42,937 bases of DNA from Mesaphorura yosii (GCA_009869945.1 WIXG01000529.1:1-42937); one strand, 5' to 3'. Shown: positions 10,968 through 23,604, numbered from the stretch's first letter. The notes: generated by a model from the sequence alone, not told the origin. Translations and numbers: made by a program.

Positions 10968-12699
10968 TCAAAGATTTGAGCTGCAGGTGTATTGATTGTG
11001 TTGGTGCACAGATTGAAACTGGGCGTGGTACCCATTTTTCCCATTCCTGAGCAGCCCTTCACGCACCATCCTCCCGAACTCGGGGTTGACCGACGTGAAA
11101 TTCTTGACTGCCCTTTCCTGAATGAATGGGAGAACGTTCTTCAGATGGCAGGCAATGTTGTCGACGAGGCGCTTCCGCTCGTCAGTCGTCAGAACGCGTG
11201 TCCAGAAATTGTCGGCTTGTGTGAAATTGTCGTCCTCCGACGAATCGTACCGCTGGACGTCTCCGCTTACATGGAAGGACGTTGAGTCCGACATCGGATT
11301 CTCTTCCGGTCCGTTGAAACTGTTTGGGAAATAGCTTGGGCCGTCGGCGGCTTCCTTTTGCCTGTCGTGTGGAAGCCCTCGTCCATAATTGGTGATCTGT
11401 ATTGACTTGAACGGGCAGTTGACGGGAAGTTGTGCGTAGTTGGGCCCCAGTCGATGTCGGTGCGTGTCGGAATAGGAGAATAACCTTCCCTGCAGCATTT
11501 TGTCAGGCGAAGGTTCAATTCCCGGGACCATGTTGGCTGGAGAGAAAGCCATCTGCTCGACATCAGTAAAGTAGTTGCTGGGGTTGTTGTTCAGCACTAG
11601 CTTCCCGACAGGAATCAAAGGATGCAGCGAATGAGGCCACACCTTTGTCAGATCGAATGGATTCCACTTAAACTTTTCGGCCTGCTCGAACGTCATGATT
11701 TGGATGTACATTGACCACGACGGGAATTTGCCCTCAGCGATCGCGTTGTACAAATCGTGGATGGAGAAGTCCGGATCATCGGCGCAGAGACGGTGAGCCC
11801 TTTCAACTTGCAGATTCTTAATTCCTTGGTCCGTCTTCAGGTGGAATTTACAGTAGACGCGTTTTCCATCGGAGTTGACTATCTTGAACGTGTGCGAGCC
11901 GTATCCATTCATGTGGCGGTACCCGTCAGGGATTCCACGGTCAGAAAACAAGAAGCAAACTTGGTGAGTCGTTTCTGGTCGGAGTGTGATAAAATCCCAA
12001 AACATGTCTACGTCTTTTAAGTGAGTTGCTGGATTTCTCTTCTGTGTGTGGATGAAACTCGGAAACAGAATTGGATCACGGAGAAAGAATATCGGCGTGT
12101 TGTTTCCAACCAGATCCCAGTTGCCGTCTTCGGTGTAGAACTTGATTGCAAACCCTCTGGGATCCCGTACGGTGTCCGCAGAGCCACTTTCGCCTCCGAC
12201 TGTCGAGAATCGCACGGCGACAGGAGTTTTCTTCCCTATTCGGTCAAATACGCGTGCCCGGCAGTATTGGCGAATGTCGTGAGTCACTTCGAAGTAGCCA
12301 AATGCCCCTGGAAGGTATTACAACTTTAACAAGTGCCAGGCAAAGTCGGTCTACTGTCCTACTCGTACCTCCTCCCTTCGCGTGGACGACTCGTTCCGGA
12401 ATCCTTTCTCGGTCAAAGTTGGCTAGGTGGTCCACGAGATTGGTGTCTTGCAGTAGAATGGGGCCTCGCGCTCCTACGGAGAGCGACTTGGTCAGAGTCG
12501 GCAGTGGTGCTCCGTGGCTGTTGACGCAGCGCAAGTTTTTTTTCTGCAATTTTCAATAATTACGAAATTAAATTTCATTTATCATGAGCCAGTGCTACTT
12601 GTTCTTGCGGCTTACTCCATGTTCTTTCTTCCAATCGCTTAATTGATCTGAGGCCTTGTCCCTCCCGCACTTGTGCCCGTTTCCATTGCCGTTCATCAT
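10968..12699 (-). CDS. Cat: Catalase C (3 exons, peroxisomal type)
   Basis: Complete haem catalase of 532 aa on the minus strand. Exons are 12699-12616, 12543-12369 and 12307-10968. Exon 1 encodes 28 residues including [17 protein letters not shown], a clear match to the RDPASDQ...HWKEQ start of animal catalases, and ends at GTAAGC. An in-frame stop just upstream of the exon 2 acceptor shows this separate first exon is required. Catalytic His (RVVHAKGGG), Asn (GNNTPIFF) and haem Tyr ([11 protein letters not shown]) are present. Ala of the usual HAKGAG is Gly. The C-terminus is SNL, PTS1-like. Only the N-terminal (72 bp) and KGGG (61 bp) introns remain; the HLK and MYIQ introns are absent. It resembles copy B and lies inverted beyond two unrelated genes. 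Confidence 0.96.
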
Positions 12700-14077
12700 C
12701 GCTATCGTCCTGAGAAAGTTCCTGTTTTAAATTAATGAGTAAAGTGAGGACGCTCTGAAACTCAAAATCAGGAGGATTAAATGACAAATGAGCCAAGCTT
12801 CACAAAGTGTGTTGGCGTTGACGCATTTGAGTTATGAACCAGTCAATGAGTGAATTCTGAATGGATTCGCTCGTTCAGTCTCACCTAATTAATGGCACGA
12901 CACAAACTGCTTACACTGGTTAATGACCGTCTGAATTTTGACGCCGAAGGGTCAAAGGTGAGCGTGAGGCAGAAAAGTGCCACAGTAGTTGGATCACAGG
13001 TCAGGAGCGTTAGAGTCGAAATCGAAAGAGAATCAAGTAACATGCGGAAATTCGACTGCTTGACACTTTGGGGGTAATAAATTACATAATCACTAAATCC
13101 AGTGACATTCATTGCACTGCAAGATAAGCATTGCAATTAAAATTACTAGCACTTTATGCTCCAAATTGTAAATGCAAAGTCCAGGTCAAATTCTCCAATT
13201 TCTAATTCAGAAAACGATTCTTTCAAATTCACATAAAACAATGCGAAGCTTGGCATCTGGCCCTCTGAATTTATAGAATGCTCATGTATCTGATCCTAAA
13301 TTAAGCGCTGACAGCCGAGTCATTAAGCCAGTGCAGTGCTGAGGTGATAAATTTCAAAGTTTAAGTTCAAACAAACAATTATCATTCTTTCACGCTGCAC
13401 TGCGTCCATCCATGATTACTGAAGTGAAGACTGTTCATGATTATCGCGTCTCGCTTGCTGCTGACATTTCACTTATTATAAATCCGAAGACAGAATTTTT
13501 TCCAGATTTAGCTGAAACCTTATCGACCCTTTTCGTACACGAAAACGATGCAGAATTATAAAAAAAATTCTACGCGTCCAGTAATTTTGGAAATGAATCA
13601 ATTTATGACATTCTAAATAGTACAGGATAATAAATCACACGCAGACTGCATGAGACTTGTTTACATTACATGAATGATCGTGAGTGTTTTGTGTCTTGAT
13701 GTTCATATTTTCATAGATTTCCATTCCAAAGTCCATATGAGGTTGAATGCCGAATGTCATCGGAATCGCCGATAAGCTACGTGTACTGAAGAAGACAGAA
13801 GCAAAAGCTACGCAAGAAGCCAATGAAATGCAATGCAGTCCTAAAATCTGAAAACTTTGACAAAGGAAATAAAGTACAGAAACACAAAGTCGAATCGAAT
13901 ACAGGAATGTAATGCTAATCATTTAATTAATTAATCATGTCAACGTTTATAAACTATTAAGTCTTGTAATGTGGTTAGTTAATTAAGTCGAACAACAGGT
14001 AATATAAAAAGAACAAATAGTTGATCCTATAAAAGCGTTTAGTATCATGTATCAAGTGGCAGCAGGAAATTTAGTTG
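12700..14077. other. Spacer between catalase C and tudor gene
   Basis: About 1.4 kb, AT-rich. It contains the catalase C promoter (minus strand, right to left) and the 3' end of the tudor gene. No coding exon is supported. Confidence 0.4.
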
Positions 14078-14083
14078 TTTATT
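14078..14083 (-). terminator. AATAAA overlapping the tudor stop codon
   Basis: On the minus strand the last codon and stop read GAA TAA AC, so the hexamer AATAAA contains the stop. If used, the 3' UTR would be about 15-25 bases. Confidence 0.35.
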
Positions 14084-17000
14084 CATAATCGTAGTCTTCA
14101 GTACGTTTGAAGAGGTTGAATTTTTCTGGAAGTATTCTAATCTTCATCTGCATTTCTTGCTCAGTGATAGCCCCAAATTCTTCGCCCATCACAATACGCT
14201 CAACATGACCTGCGTTGCGAAGGATTGATAAAGGGCTAAGCAGCAGAAATTCTGAAGGACGCTTCCCAAGATTAATTTCGAATTCAAAATTGACTCCGAT
14301 GCTTGTGAACAAAGGTCCACACAATAGTTCGAATGTTTGGTCCTCCATGCGCTGGAAAGGTAAGTAGTTTGGGTGCTGATAACCTGCGATTAAAGATGGT
14401 TGATGTTGCTGGGCGTCTTCGACCTGCTCCCCGTTGCCGTTGAGTTCCTTATTGGTCAACTGACGCTCAACAGCGCAGAGTTGCTTGAGACGATCTCTGA
14501 TCTTCTCCAGCTCCTTTATCTTGTCTGCATGTCTCTGTTTTATCTCTTCAACAGACATGTCGTCTTCGTCTTCTTCGCCGGCTGAAGACGACGGACTGGA
14601 GTCAGGAGTAAGTTGAAAGCCGAGTTCATACACTTCCATATTCAAGCTGGCTGCTTCCTCCGGTGTCAGCTTCAGATCTCCACGTTCGTACTTTCGAGAG
14701 CGGCTCAGCACTTCTTTCTCGTGTCTCTCCCTTTGTGCTATGGCTTTATTTCGGTGAACATCTCTCCTTCTCAGATACTTCCTTTTCGCAATTTCTTCTG
14801 CTGTGTGAGGTAGAGGTAGGAACAAGTCTTCGATCAGAGCTTGCGTGATGCACGGTTCGCTTCGCAGCTCCCAATAATTTATTACAGGAGGCTCGTGCTC
14901 GGCCGTCTCCATTTGAACGCCTGGAGCCAGTCGAATGTATTGGGCCGCCATCCTTCTTGCTTCTGCAGCTCGCTCCTGTCTCAATTTCTCCTGCTTCAGA
15001 CGTGCTTCCTCGACGAGGGCCTTCTCCGCTAGTCGGATGTCGTTGATTTCTCGAGGGCTCAATAGTTTGGACCTCACAGAACAGCGGATGGTCATGTCGT
15101 CGGGATCATACGGAGCCGCGACCCAGGTGTAACTGCCGTCAGTTGAACATGTCAAATTTTGATTGAACAGGTCCAGCCGCACTCTGTTCTTCGGGAAGCT
15201 CTCCCAAACATAGTACGCAGGGGCGCCGTTGTACCACGAAGGCTGGTAAGAGCGAAATGTCTGTATGGCATCGTTAGGCCAGAAGGATTTCCCGACGGGG
15301 CCCCAGTTGGTAATATTGAGATGTGCTCTGAAGCACAAAGCTGGAATGATTTGAAGTGGGAGGGGCATTTCGTACACGTCGACCACGTGTACACGAACCT
15401 CCAACCCGATGTCAATCAGCACAACCTGAGGAGCAACAATTTTAGAAATAATACATTTGCGTTGATACATCTTAAAGAATGTGATTTCTGAAAATTTGTA
15501 CTCTGGCACGCTGCCGATTTGTATAAATCTGTTTCACCACAGCTCGGTACCACGCGAATTTATTTCCGAAGTAGTCATTGCCAAAAAATTGCTGCTTCAA
15601 AACAATTGGACGTCCAACGTGTATATGGCGAGGATTTATGGGGGTTGGCCAATCGCTGGCATTGGCTTGGTCTATGGGTTTCTTTGTCTTCGAAGCAATG
15701 AACTTTGAAATCTCCTTCAGAGCGGGGATTCTTTCTTGAGGGAGTACATAAAAGCATGCTGGTGAGTTTATAACGGTGATATCACACAAGTTCACATTTT
15801 GTCTTATGACCTCTGGTATGCGATTGACGACACCTGCAGAAAAATTTGCATAATTTAAAATTTACTAAAACGAAATGTTTGTCATTTAAACTCAAGTAGC
15901 TCACGCACGTTCAAGCTCCTCGTTTGGGTTCCCATAAACTCTCCAGGTGTCAAAGTCCTGGGGGTTTTCAATGACGTGATCGTACATAAAAGATTTCCCC
16001 TTCATCGTTTTGGCAATCTCAGCAAGGATTTTGAAGTCTCGTTCATCTTTGTCATTCATTTTCTTTCCAAAAATATATCCAGCCGGTCCAGCGGTACGTT
16101 TTTGGAAGTAAAACAGCTTAGCGAAGTGCGGAGCATTCGAAAACAAACAGGCAGCCGAAGCGCTACAAGGATATAGTTCAACATGAAAAAGAGCTATTCT
16201 TTGAGTAAAATACATTCTTAATATGCATATGCAAAATACTTACCCCATGCCAGTGCAAATCGCATTCCCAGTTAAGCACAATTCTGCATTCAGCGTCTTC
16301 CCAGATCTCAATGACAGCTCAACGAAGACCATGCCAAACTTAATGTTCTGGGGGATGACTTCGTGTAGCTCTCCCGTGAATGTTACAGCGACTTGTGTTT
16401 CTTGGATATTGACGCCATAGAAAAATTTGCCTTCCCCACGAATCTTCATGACTATTTAAATACGATTAGGTCAATATCAATGAAGGCAGTGAACATAAAG
16501 TACACAGCAATTTTAGCCTATTTCAAGCATTCAAGCCATACATTCTACGGCAGCATTGGACCACATTTTCGACGGCCTTTCCTCTGGTTCGACCAAATTT
16601 GAGTTGAATATCTTGCCATCCATAAGCACCGCAGGGTAGACGTGCTGTAGCTGTCCGACCAAAGCAAGAGCCCTTGGTTTTTTCAAGCTTGATGGCGCTT
16701 CCCTCAGGTCGCTCCAGGCATGGTCAGCAAAGACGCCGGCGTCAATGAAGAAAACACGACACTGCTCGCGGGCTTCATTGACGGTGAGCACACGAACACG
16801 CTCCCAACTCATCAGGTACGAGCAGTAAAGCACGTAGAGACGGCCGACTCTCGGAACAGACTTCTAAAATAATATGTAAACTCCAGCCCCTCATTAGAAG
16901 AATATTCAGTATCACTGTGGGACAACGGATGAGAAAGTGCAAATGAACTCTGAACTCACAAAGTGGAGACTGTGATCCTTGTCGCAAAGGTTATAGAACG

Positions 17001-17693
17001 CTTGCGTTTCTACCCACCATCCAGGTAGGCGTCTATACTGGTTTAATACGCCGCGTTGTGGGGAAACTTCAACCATGTAAAATTGTGTTGGACTAGTGAC
17101 TTGAGTGATTTGGTAGATTCTGAGATCTCTATTCAGATGCAGGCGAGGTTGATGCCGTGCCTTTTCTTGCAAGAACATCTAAACCATGCAAATTCAACGA
17201 TTGTGTTATAATCTGGTTAAGCTGTAAAGTGTTCAGGTATTTGTGATGGTTGTGTATCGCTGTCTTACCGCTGATTCTTCTTCCTCTTCTTCAGCTTCAT
17301 AATAATCAAAGGCTGATCTTCGGGAGCTTGATTTTCTACGTCCACTTGATTGTAGGAGGTCGGATGCCTTTTCTCCATTCGATAATCCATTTTCAGTCTT
17401 CTTGGAGGACGTGGTCTGTTGAAGAATTGCAAAATAAGTGATGACGAAACTAATTGTATTTAATTTAAAAATTTTAACCACTACAACGCCAAACCCCGTA
17501 TGAATTTGCATTAAAATGGTAGAAGGCGAATATTTACGCGAGGTTGTGGATCCATTGGGCCCTCAGGAGTATGGGTGGAATAATAACGATCGACCTCACG
17601 GCGAAAGTCTTCCGATGGTGCGGGTGGAGCTCCATTGCACATGGGGTCCGGTCTTCTGGATGACCGGGCTGACGGGTAGCCACGTCCCCTCAT
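14079..17693 (-). CDS. Tudor-domain protein, 994 aa (8 exons)
   Basis: Exons on the minus strand: 17693-17538, 17415-17269, 17178-16960, 16863-16542, 16451-16244, 16162-15909, 15833-15502, 15425-14079. All are in phase. The Arg/Gly-rich start (MRGRGYPSARSSRRPDP) is followed by a Ser/Lys and acidic stretch (EAEEEEEESA), then a first tudor block around residues 105-350 (PTQFYMVEVS, SWERVRVL, CRVFFIDAG). A second block lies near 435-620 (ACFYVLPQ, WYRAVVKQIY, VVLIDIGLEVRVHVVDVYEM, and the NITNWGPVGKSFWPNDAI region). Next come two charged coiled-coil stretches (LAEKALVEEARLKQEKLRQE; ADKIKELEKIRDRLKQL), a PDSSPSSSAGEEDEDD linker and an acidic end. Extended tudor blocks bind methylated Arg on PIWI proteins in germ granules, so a piRNA role is a fair inference. 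I cannot assign a specific TDRD orthologue. Confidence 0.8.
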
Positions 17694-18288
17694 TGTTATG
17701 GAAGGACCGAAGATGAAGATAGTCAATGTCAATGAGTATCCAGGTCGAGACACAAAATGCTCTATTCTACTTAAGCCTCAATTGCAACTTGTAATTCGAA
17801 TTGATAAAATCATACTGCTAAAAGACGGATTACGGGAAATAAAAATGTCAAAACTCAATGCACGTCAACTCATTTGAAGATTAAAAAAAAACACTAAACC
17901 GCTGAGAACGGAAGGTCATTTTATTTTATAGCCTCGGCTTGCCTTTGGCTGCTGCACGGCGATGGCAAAAGCAGTTGCAGCAACCTGCGCAGTGCGCTGC
18001 TTTTAGCTCGCTCGCCAAGCACATTCACATGAAGAATAGACAAGGCTTTGGAATATTACACGGTCATATTTTGTGGTACGTTGTAAAAGCGTTGAATTGT
18101 CTTCCTTTAATAAGATTAAAGACTAAAGACTATCAGGTCATTCTAAATCAAGACGAGAGAAATAATTACATTTATTTTTAATCCATGAGTCGGTCAAACT
18201 TCCTGGTTCGTCCATTCGACAAGAAAGAGATCCGAATTCATTAAGGCATGCTCCTTATTCAAATTTCCAAAAAAAACACTGTACAAAT
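17694..18288. other. Spacer between tudor gene and METTL25
   Basis: Likely tudor promoter region. No TATA-like element stands out and no coding sequence is supported; the 80-codon plus-strand frame at 17939-18181 has no ATG and no recognisable content. Confidence 0.4.
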
Positions 18289-18294
18289 TTTATT
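18289..18294 (-). terminator. Polyadenylation signal of METTL25
   Basis: AATAAA on the minus strand, 72 bases beyond the stop codon at 18366. Confidence 0.5.
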
Positions 18295-18365
18295 TAGTTA
18301 CCGAGATTCATGGATTAATTAAATAGTTTCGTATTTACAAATTAATGTCGTCTTCTTAAAACCGA

Positions 18366-20395
18366 TTATTTCTTCAGCGCAAAAATGGCATGACATCGTG
18401 GGGACGTGGCCGCATCAAACAACTGAACGATGCATGCGTTCTGGACTCCAGGCTGAAAAATTCAGAAACGTGCTAATTTTACTTCCAACAGGATGTCATG
18501 CAAATGTTTGGACCTTTCTTACCTGCTCCAGGACAAAGGCGAGCATGTCTAGCAAAATAAGAGCTTCCACCAACGGCGCAAACATGACCTTAACGAGCAT
18601 AAACTTCTGAAATGATTCGATACGGTGCTGTACGTCCTCACAAACTTTGTGAATATCTTCGTCCCTAATCTGCATATTTATCGGTGATCAGTTTTAGTTA
18701 TCAATTTTCAGTTCAATTTGAGAAAATTCAAGTAACTCACGTCCAAGTACTGAAGTTTGTTGGTTTTCACTACGGCCTTCACGTACTCAGAGAACGAGGA
18801 CAAGTTTCCACGAACCCGACCAACCTTCACTGCGGCGGTACTTCCTTTCTCGATCAGGACCAGTCTTTGAAACATGGATCGGTACATAAGCGTGTCTGGC
18901 AGAGGGAAGTTCTGGAGATTACAATTGCAAATTAATTCTCAGCTTCATAGTAATTATTGTCTTAACAATTTTATACCTTTTTCACATTTTCCTCATATGC
19001 ATTCGATGTTTCACTGCTTTTGTCTACTTGACTCTGGCCACCAATTCGGTGAGGTGAGTAGGAAGAGAGCATTCTCGCAGTTCGACCGAAATGGAACTCT
19101 TTCACCTTGAGAAAGGTACTCACAGGAATCGTCACGGGCGGTACCGTCTTCTGAACGTCAAGCATATCATCTAGCTCGTCGAGAAGGTGGTAGCAACAGG
19201 GCACGATGCAAATGAACTTTGCTCTTTCGTGGCGAAGGAACAGTTTAAGGGATTCAATGGCTAAGCCACCACAAGTGTGAAGTCCAATTATGCCGAAGTT
19301 GGTGGTGGAGCAAACTGTAGGAAAAGCGGCTTCCAGCAGGGAATCCAAATCCATGTCTTCGTTGACCCACAACGACATGAATTTTGTCTTGCCTTTCATT
19401 TGCGATTCTTTGAGATTTTTGTTGGAAGATTCCTCCGCTTGGACGGCATTTTGTTTTAGCATTCTTCTATTTTCACGTCTCCTCCAGCGTTTACCGCGCC
19501 TTTCAACTTCTCCTCCAGCTGCTGTCCGTTCGTTTGCTCTTCGGAGCAAACTCGGCCAAATTTTCTGAAACAATAGGACAATGAAATGCAAAAAAATGCT
19601 ACACGAGTTTGCATTTGTATGATTTCTATCTTGTATGGACGGTAGTATTTTGTCTTTCCTTACCTCAATTCTGTCGGATCTTTTATTACCACCGTCAATG
19701 TTGACAGTTGACGCTTCAATTCCCAGCACGTTGTAATTATATAGTCCACTCAGATACGAGCCCAGGTATCCTTTTCCACTGCCCATGTCAACCAAGTAAT
19801 TTAAAAATCGCTCTGAGTTTGACTCTGTCATTTCCTTTCTGCTGCACATCAGTACGTTAATTTTGTGGATCAAGTCAGTCATTTCTTCAACTTCGTGCGT
19901 CTTCTTTTCGGGCATGATCTTATCGAATTTAATTTTAGCAGATGACAAACTGAGAAAATCACTGCAGTTTCTTGATGTGCCTTCGTCGTCAGTTTGACTT
20001 TGACGGAAGGAGACAAGCTCTTCGGGGGTGTGACAGAAGCCAAGTGAATTAAATGATAAATCACTGATTTGCTGCACGAGATCATTGATGTCCAAATTCT
20101 CAAAATTCACTTCTTGAACATCGGAAAGGCTTGACCGCTGCTGTCGACTTGCGGAAGACGAAGCCGAAAGCGAAATTCTGCTGGCTAAATCCTCCAGAGA
20201 ACGCAGAACTTCTGAGACAGTGACTCGTTCCCCATCCCGAAGCAACCGATCCGCTCTGGAGTTCCAGAAGTGATCCTCTTCCAGGCAGAAGAATTCCACG
20301 TTATGCGTGTTCAAAAAAGGCAGGGCACCTCCGAGGAAGCGAGTTAGAGCATCAATTGAAGTGTGAAGAGAGTCCAGGTCCGCGACGCTTAGCAT
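18366..20395 (-). CDS. METTL25: METTL25-like methyltransferase, 574 aa (5 exons)
   Basis: Exons on the minus strand: 20395-19664, 19564-18977, 18911-18741, 18669-18523, 18452-18366. Length is close to human METTL25 (about 600 aa). The SAM-binding motif VDMGSGKGYLGSYLS is near residue 205. Further family marks are LGIEAS, the Lys/Arg-rich segment RRGKRWRRRENRR, GLHTCGGLAIESLKLF, CIVPCCYHLL, VRGNLSSFSEYVKAVV, FAPLVEALILLDMLAFVLEQ and the end LFDAATSPRCHAIFALKK. The substrate of this family is not established. The first intron (19663-19565) is 99 nt, a multiple of three without a stop, so retention would simply insert 33 residues. The start codon is 12 bases after the stop of the upstream LTO1-like gene, with no room for its own promoter, so the pair is probably co-transcribed. 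Confidence 0.88.
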
Positions 20396-20407
20396 GATGA
20401 ATGATGA

Positions 20408-20945
20408 TTAAAAATCAAAATCAATCTTTACTGTAGTCCCGTCGTACTTTCTCAGGATCTTGTATTTTCCCTTCAGTAATTTCTTCGAATTGGCAACTTC
20501 AATTTTTGCACAGATGGATTTCATTATGCTTTCGACCTCATCCTGGTGTTCGTTTTCGTTTGCTGTTGCTTTCCCAGCCAATTTCAGAATATCTTTCAGC
20601 AGTGCTATGATTGCCTTATCTTCTTGAGTTAGTGCGTCGTCTGCCTGACTTTGCAGGTGAGGCAGCAGCGTTGATGCAAGAGTTTGATAATACCAGAGTG
20701 TTCTTGTTCCTTTGGATGCTACTTGATTAGCTGCGCAAATAAATTATAATTTGATTGAATTCAATGCATCTAAGTCGACCGCCTGAGCACGTACCTGTTG
20801 AGAAGGCAGTGGCAGACACTTCCTTGGCACCAGCTCTTAACCCTTCGCGAAATGCTGTATTGTAGGCGGATTCCTCGATCAAGACAATACTGTCCAAGTC
20901 AAAATCTTGCACCTCGTCGGCTTCCTTCGGCTTGGTGTCTGTCAT
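20408..20945 (-). CDS. Yae1/LTO1-like small protein, 157 aa (2 exons)
   Basis: Exons 20945-20795 and 20730-20408 join in phase across a 64 bp intron. The N-terminal part reads DLDSIVLIEESAYNTAFREG then LRAGAKE, like the region around the repeated Gly motif of LTO1 (ORAOV1)/Yae1 proteins, where a short acidic lead precedes spaced Gly residues. A C-terminal helical part follows (DKAIIALLKDILKLAGK, DEVESIMKSICAKIEVANS). LTO1 is an adaptor that delivers iron-sulfur clusters to the ribosome-recycling ATPase ABCE1. The similarity is weak and fewer Gly repeats are visible than in human LTO1, so this is tentative. The stop is 12 bases before the METTL25 start. A TATTTATA element lies 48 bases upstream of the ATG on the minus strand. 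Confidence 0.55.
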
Positions 20946-20999
20946 TATATCATTTCCGGTCCTGTCTTATGATTGGACGCAAGTACGGAAACCTATAAA

Positions 21000-23363
21000 T
21001 AGTCAAATTAATTAGCTGACATCAATTGCTGTTTCCATTATCAACTGCGCGCATATAGTTTTAGCGCACATGCATAATGTAGAATAAACAAATGCGTACG
21101 AATTCGGCATTATGAATTCCTACAACTTGCAAATTCAAATTTCTAACCGACTGGTACGAAAATTATTTTCTACTTACTTCACTTACTTTAGTCTGGATTC
21201 AAGTCCACTAGCACAATCAGTCCGTCAGTAAATTCCTTTAATTTGGAAATCTTCTGTAAAGACTCCAAGTCCTTTCGAATCACCAATTAATTGGACACTG
21301 GAAACTATCGCTGGATGTCAAGTAATGGCACCAGTCAACTTCTTCACCAGTCTTATCGAGGTAATCTTTTACAAGTTCTCAGTCATATGCTGCACCAGAT
21401 CCAGGAGTACCATAGAGCCGGTATCATATGGCATGGGGTTCTTTCGAATTGATCGCCATTCAGTCGCGACCCGCACGGCTTTGTTCATCTCAGCTTGCCC
21501 ATGGCACCATAGCGCATAAAGAAAGCAGGCAGGAAGGCAGGCTCGTGGTTACGTTGCTTATGTTATCATCTGTAAGGTCAGTGCAGATAGAATTTGGTGT
21601 CTTTTATCAGTGATCGGTCAGTCACTCCATTCATTCAGCATGCGTGAGATTTGGATTCGCTGTATCTTTTGTAGAGCTGAGTTTGCAAATTGTGAATACA
21701 CAGAAACTGCAGGAAAGAAAATATTCAAATGCATGAGTCCTTATCGGCATCGGAATTTATGCTCGTAATCAGTGTCCAATGAGTTCGAACTTTGCAGTCA
21801 GTTAGGAAATGCCAAGTACAAAGATTCATTCATTCCGAGCTTAGGGCACGTGAAGAGTAAACAATCAGTAGACTGTTTGCTCGGAGGCTTCCATCGAAGA
21901 CGTTGGACGGGGCACGAGATTTGTCGCGTATCGCAAGCAATTTTTCCCTGTTCCGTGTCAAGTGTCATTCACGGGTCACATTGTCAATGCTCGATAGTCG
22001 TAGTCGTAGTCGTAGTTTGACCTGGTCAGGCAGACCCGTGCTTTGCTTTTTTACATTCAAGCTTCCAACTGCAACTGTTGACCACGACATCGTGACCGCT
22101 GGAAAAATCTTAATCTCAATCTGCTTGGAAAATTTTCGTATTTGGTATTTGTTGTTTACTCACGCTTGACTTGCTGTCAGTAAAAAGCCACGCCAGAGGA
22201 AAACAACGTGCGTTTTCACGTGCACCTCCAAAAATAAGTCGCGATAATGCAGTTGCGTGCACCACTTTGTCAATATTGGCTGTCGTGAGACACCTCATTA
22301 CATGAATTTACCGGCCATGTGCTGTCCGCTGCACAGGCACGGCCACCACGACGACGGCAGCATACCAGTTAACAATTAATGATTCCCAGTCCTGAGTAAG
22401 TGTGTCAAAGTCTGGCGTCTGGCAAAGGCAAAAGGCAATAGTCAAACCTGGCTGCCCGACTTGTCATGGCCTTCCTTAATGAGTTACGCAATCGCATTCC
22501 TTATCAGAGGTCGTTCGCTTCCGCTAAGCCAGCCTTGCTATATTATGCCAACCTCGTCTAGTTTTTAAGCTCGAGTTTGAGTTCGAGGTTCAGGAATCAG
22601 TATCTTGTGGAAAATCATTAGTTGGAGCTAGTAAAGAAGCTGAAAATTTTTTAATGAGGCCGAGGATCAGCCTGAGCCTGGTTAAAGGACTAGAAAACAA
22701 TGTAATTATCAAGTACTTCTCATATGTATTAATAAGACACGCATTATGTTACAAATGAGCATTGCAACATTGGAATGCATGATTTCGTTCTGTTTGCTCT
22801 CCTGAAAGTATTTTCCACTTCCACTGTCTCGAGAGGTTGAGAATAAGAATTATGTCAGGTTCATCGAAAATGTGTTTTTTAGGCAAATTCATCAGTGACG
22901 CAATCCTCGTTAACATTACTTAAGACGAAGTTGTTGATTGCTGATTATCGATGCCGAGTCTTTGCTAATTGCAAATCCCCCATGCAGTGCTCAGTTTATC
23001 GCTGTTTATGGTCAGATTTCTGTAACCACGAGACCAATGAGGAGTTGTGTGGAGGATAATTAATGAAAGTTAACCTCGAGGAAGGTCGTCCTACACTGGC
23101 GACGGCCAATTGACGACTCCCCTTTGAGGTTTTGGACTAGATTGGAAAATTTTCCGCAGCTGAGCCGTAGTAATTTGCCGTGGCAGTGAGAAAAGTCTCA
23201 CTTTCCTCTACGCCAAGCCACGTGGGACGCTAATCTCAGCGATATAAGCGGCTTAGACTTAGGAAGTAGTAGCAATATACATCTGCGACTAAGCTCTGAT
23301 TCACTCTAATCCGAGCTTAAAATCTCCTTCTCGTCGTTAACTTATCCCGTGGCACGACACGGG
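21000..23363. other. 2.4 kb spacer upstream of OAT
   Basis: The largest apparently empty stretch in the left half. No coding exon, RNA gene or mobile element recognised. It contains a short TAGTCG repeat (21995-22016) and, toward the right end, the OAT promoter. A second TATA-like site (GATATAAGC) lies near 23240. Confidence 0.4.
21995..22016. repeat. (TAGTCG)n short tandem repeat
   Basis: Three perfect TAGTCG units followed by a partial fourth. Confidence 0.8.
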
Positions 23364-23369
23364 TATAAA
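23364..23369 (+). promoter_or_regulatory. TATA box of OAT
   Basis: TATAAA in GGGTATAAAGCC lies 241 bases before the OAT ATG. An initiator-like TCATTA follows at about 23400, giving a 5' UTR of around 205 bases. Confidence 0.5.
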
Positions 23370-23604
23370 GCCGCTGGGCCGTTCATCTTTGAGATTTAGT
23401 CATTACCACACACTTAACGGAACACTTGACTTGCTAATTGAACCAAGAAAGCGTCGGTCACGAGTATGTAAAGAATTCTGCGCAGTAAAATCTCGACCTA
23501 TTCAAAAGTCAAAGCCTTGACACATATTCTAATCTCACAGTATAATCGGACACGAGCCAACGTACCTTTTCGCAGTTTCGCATTTTTCTCAAGTATTTCG
23601 CAAA

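Noticed and set aside
17939..18181. 80-codon plus-strand frame between tudor and METTL25
   Set aside because: No ATG start, no similarity, lies in a gap between two minus-strand genes.
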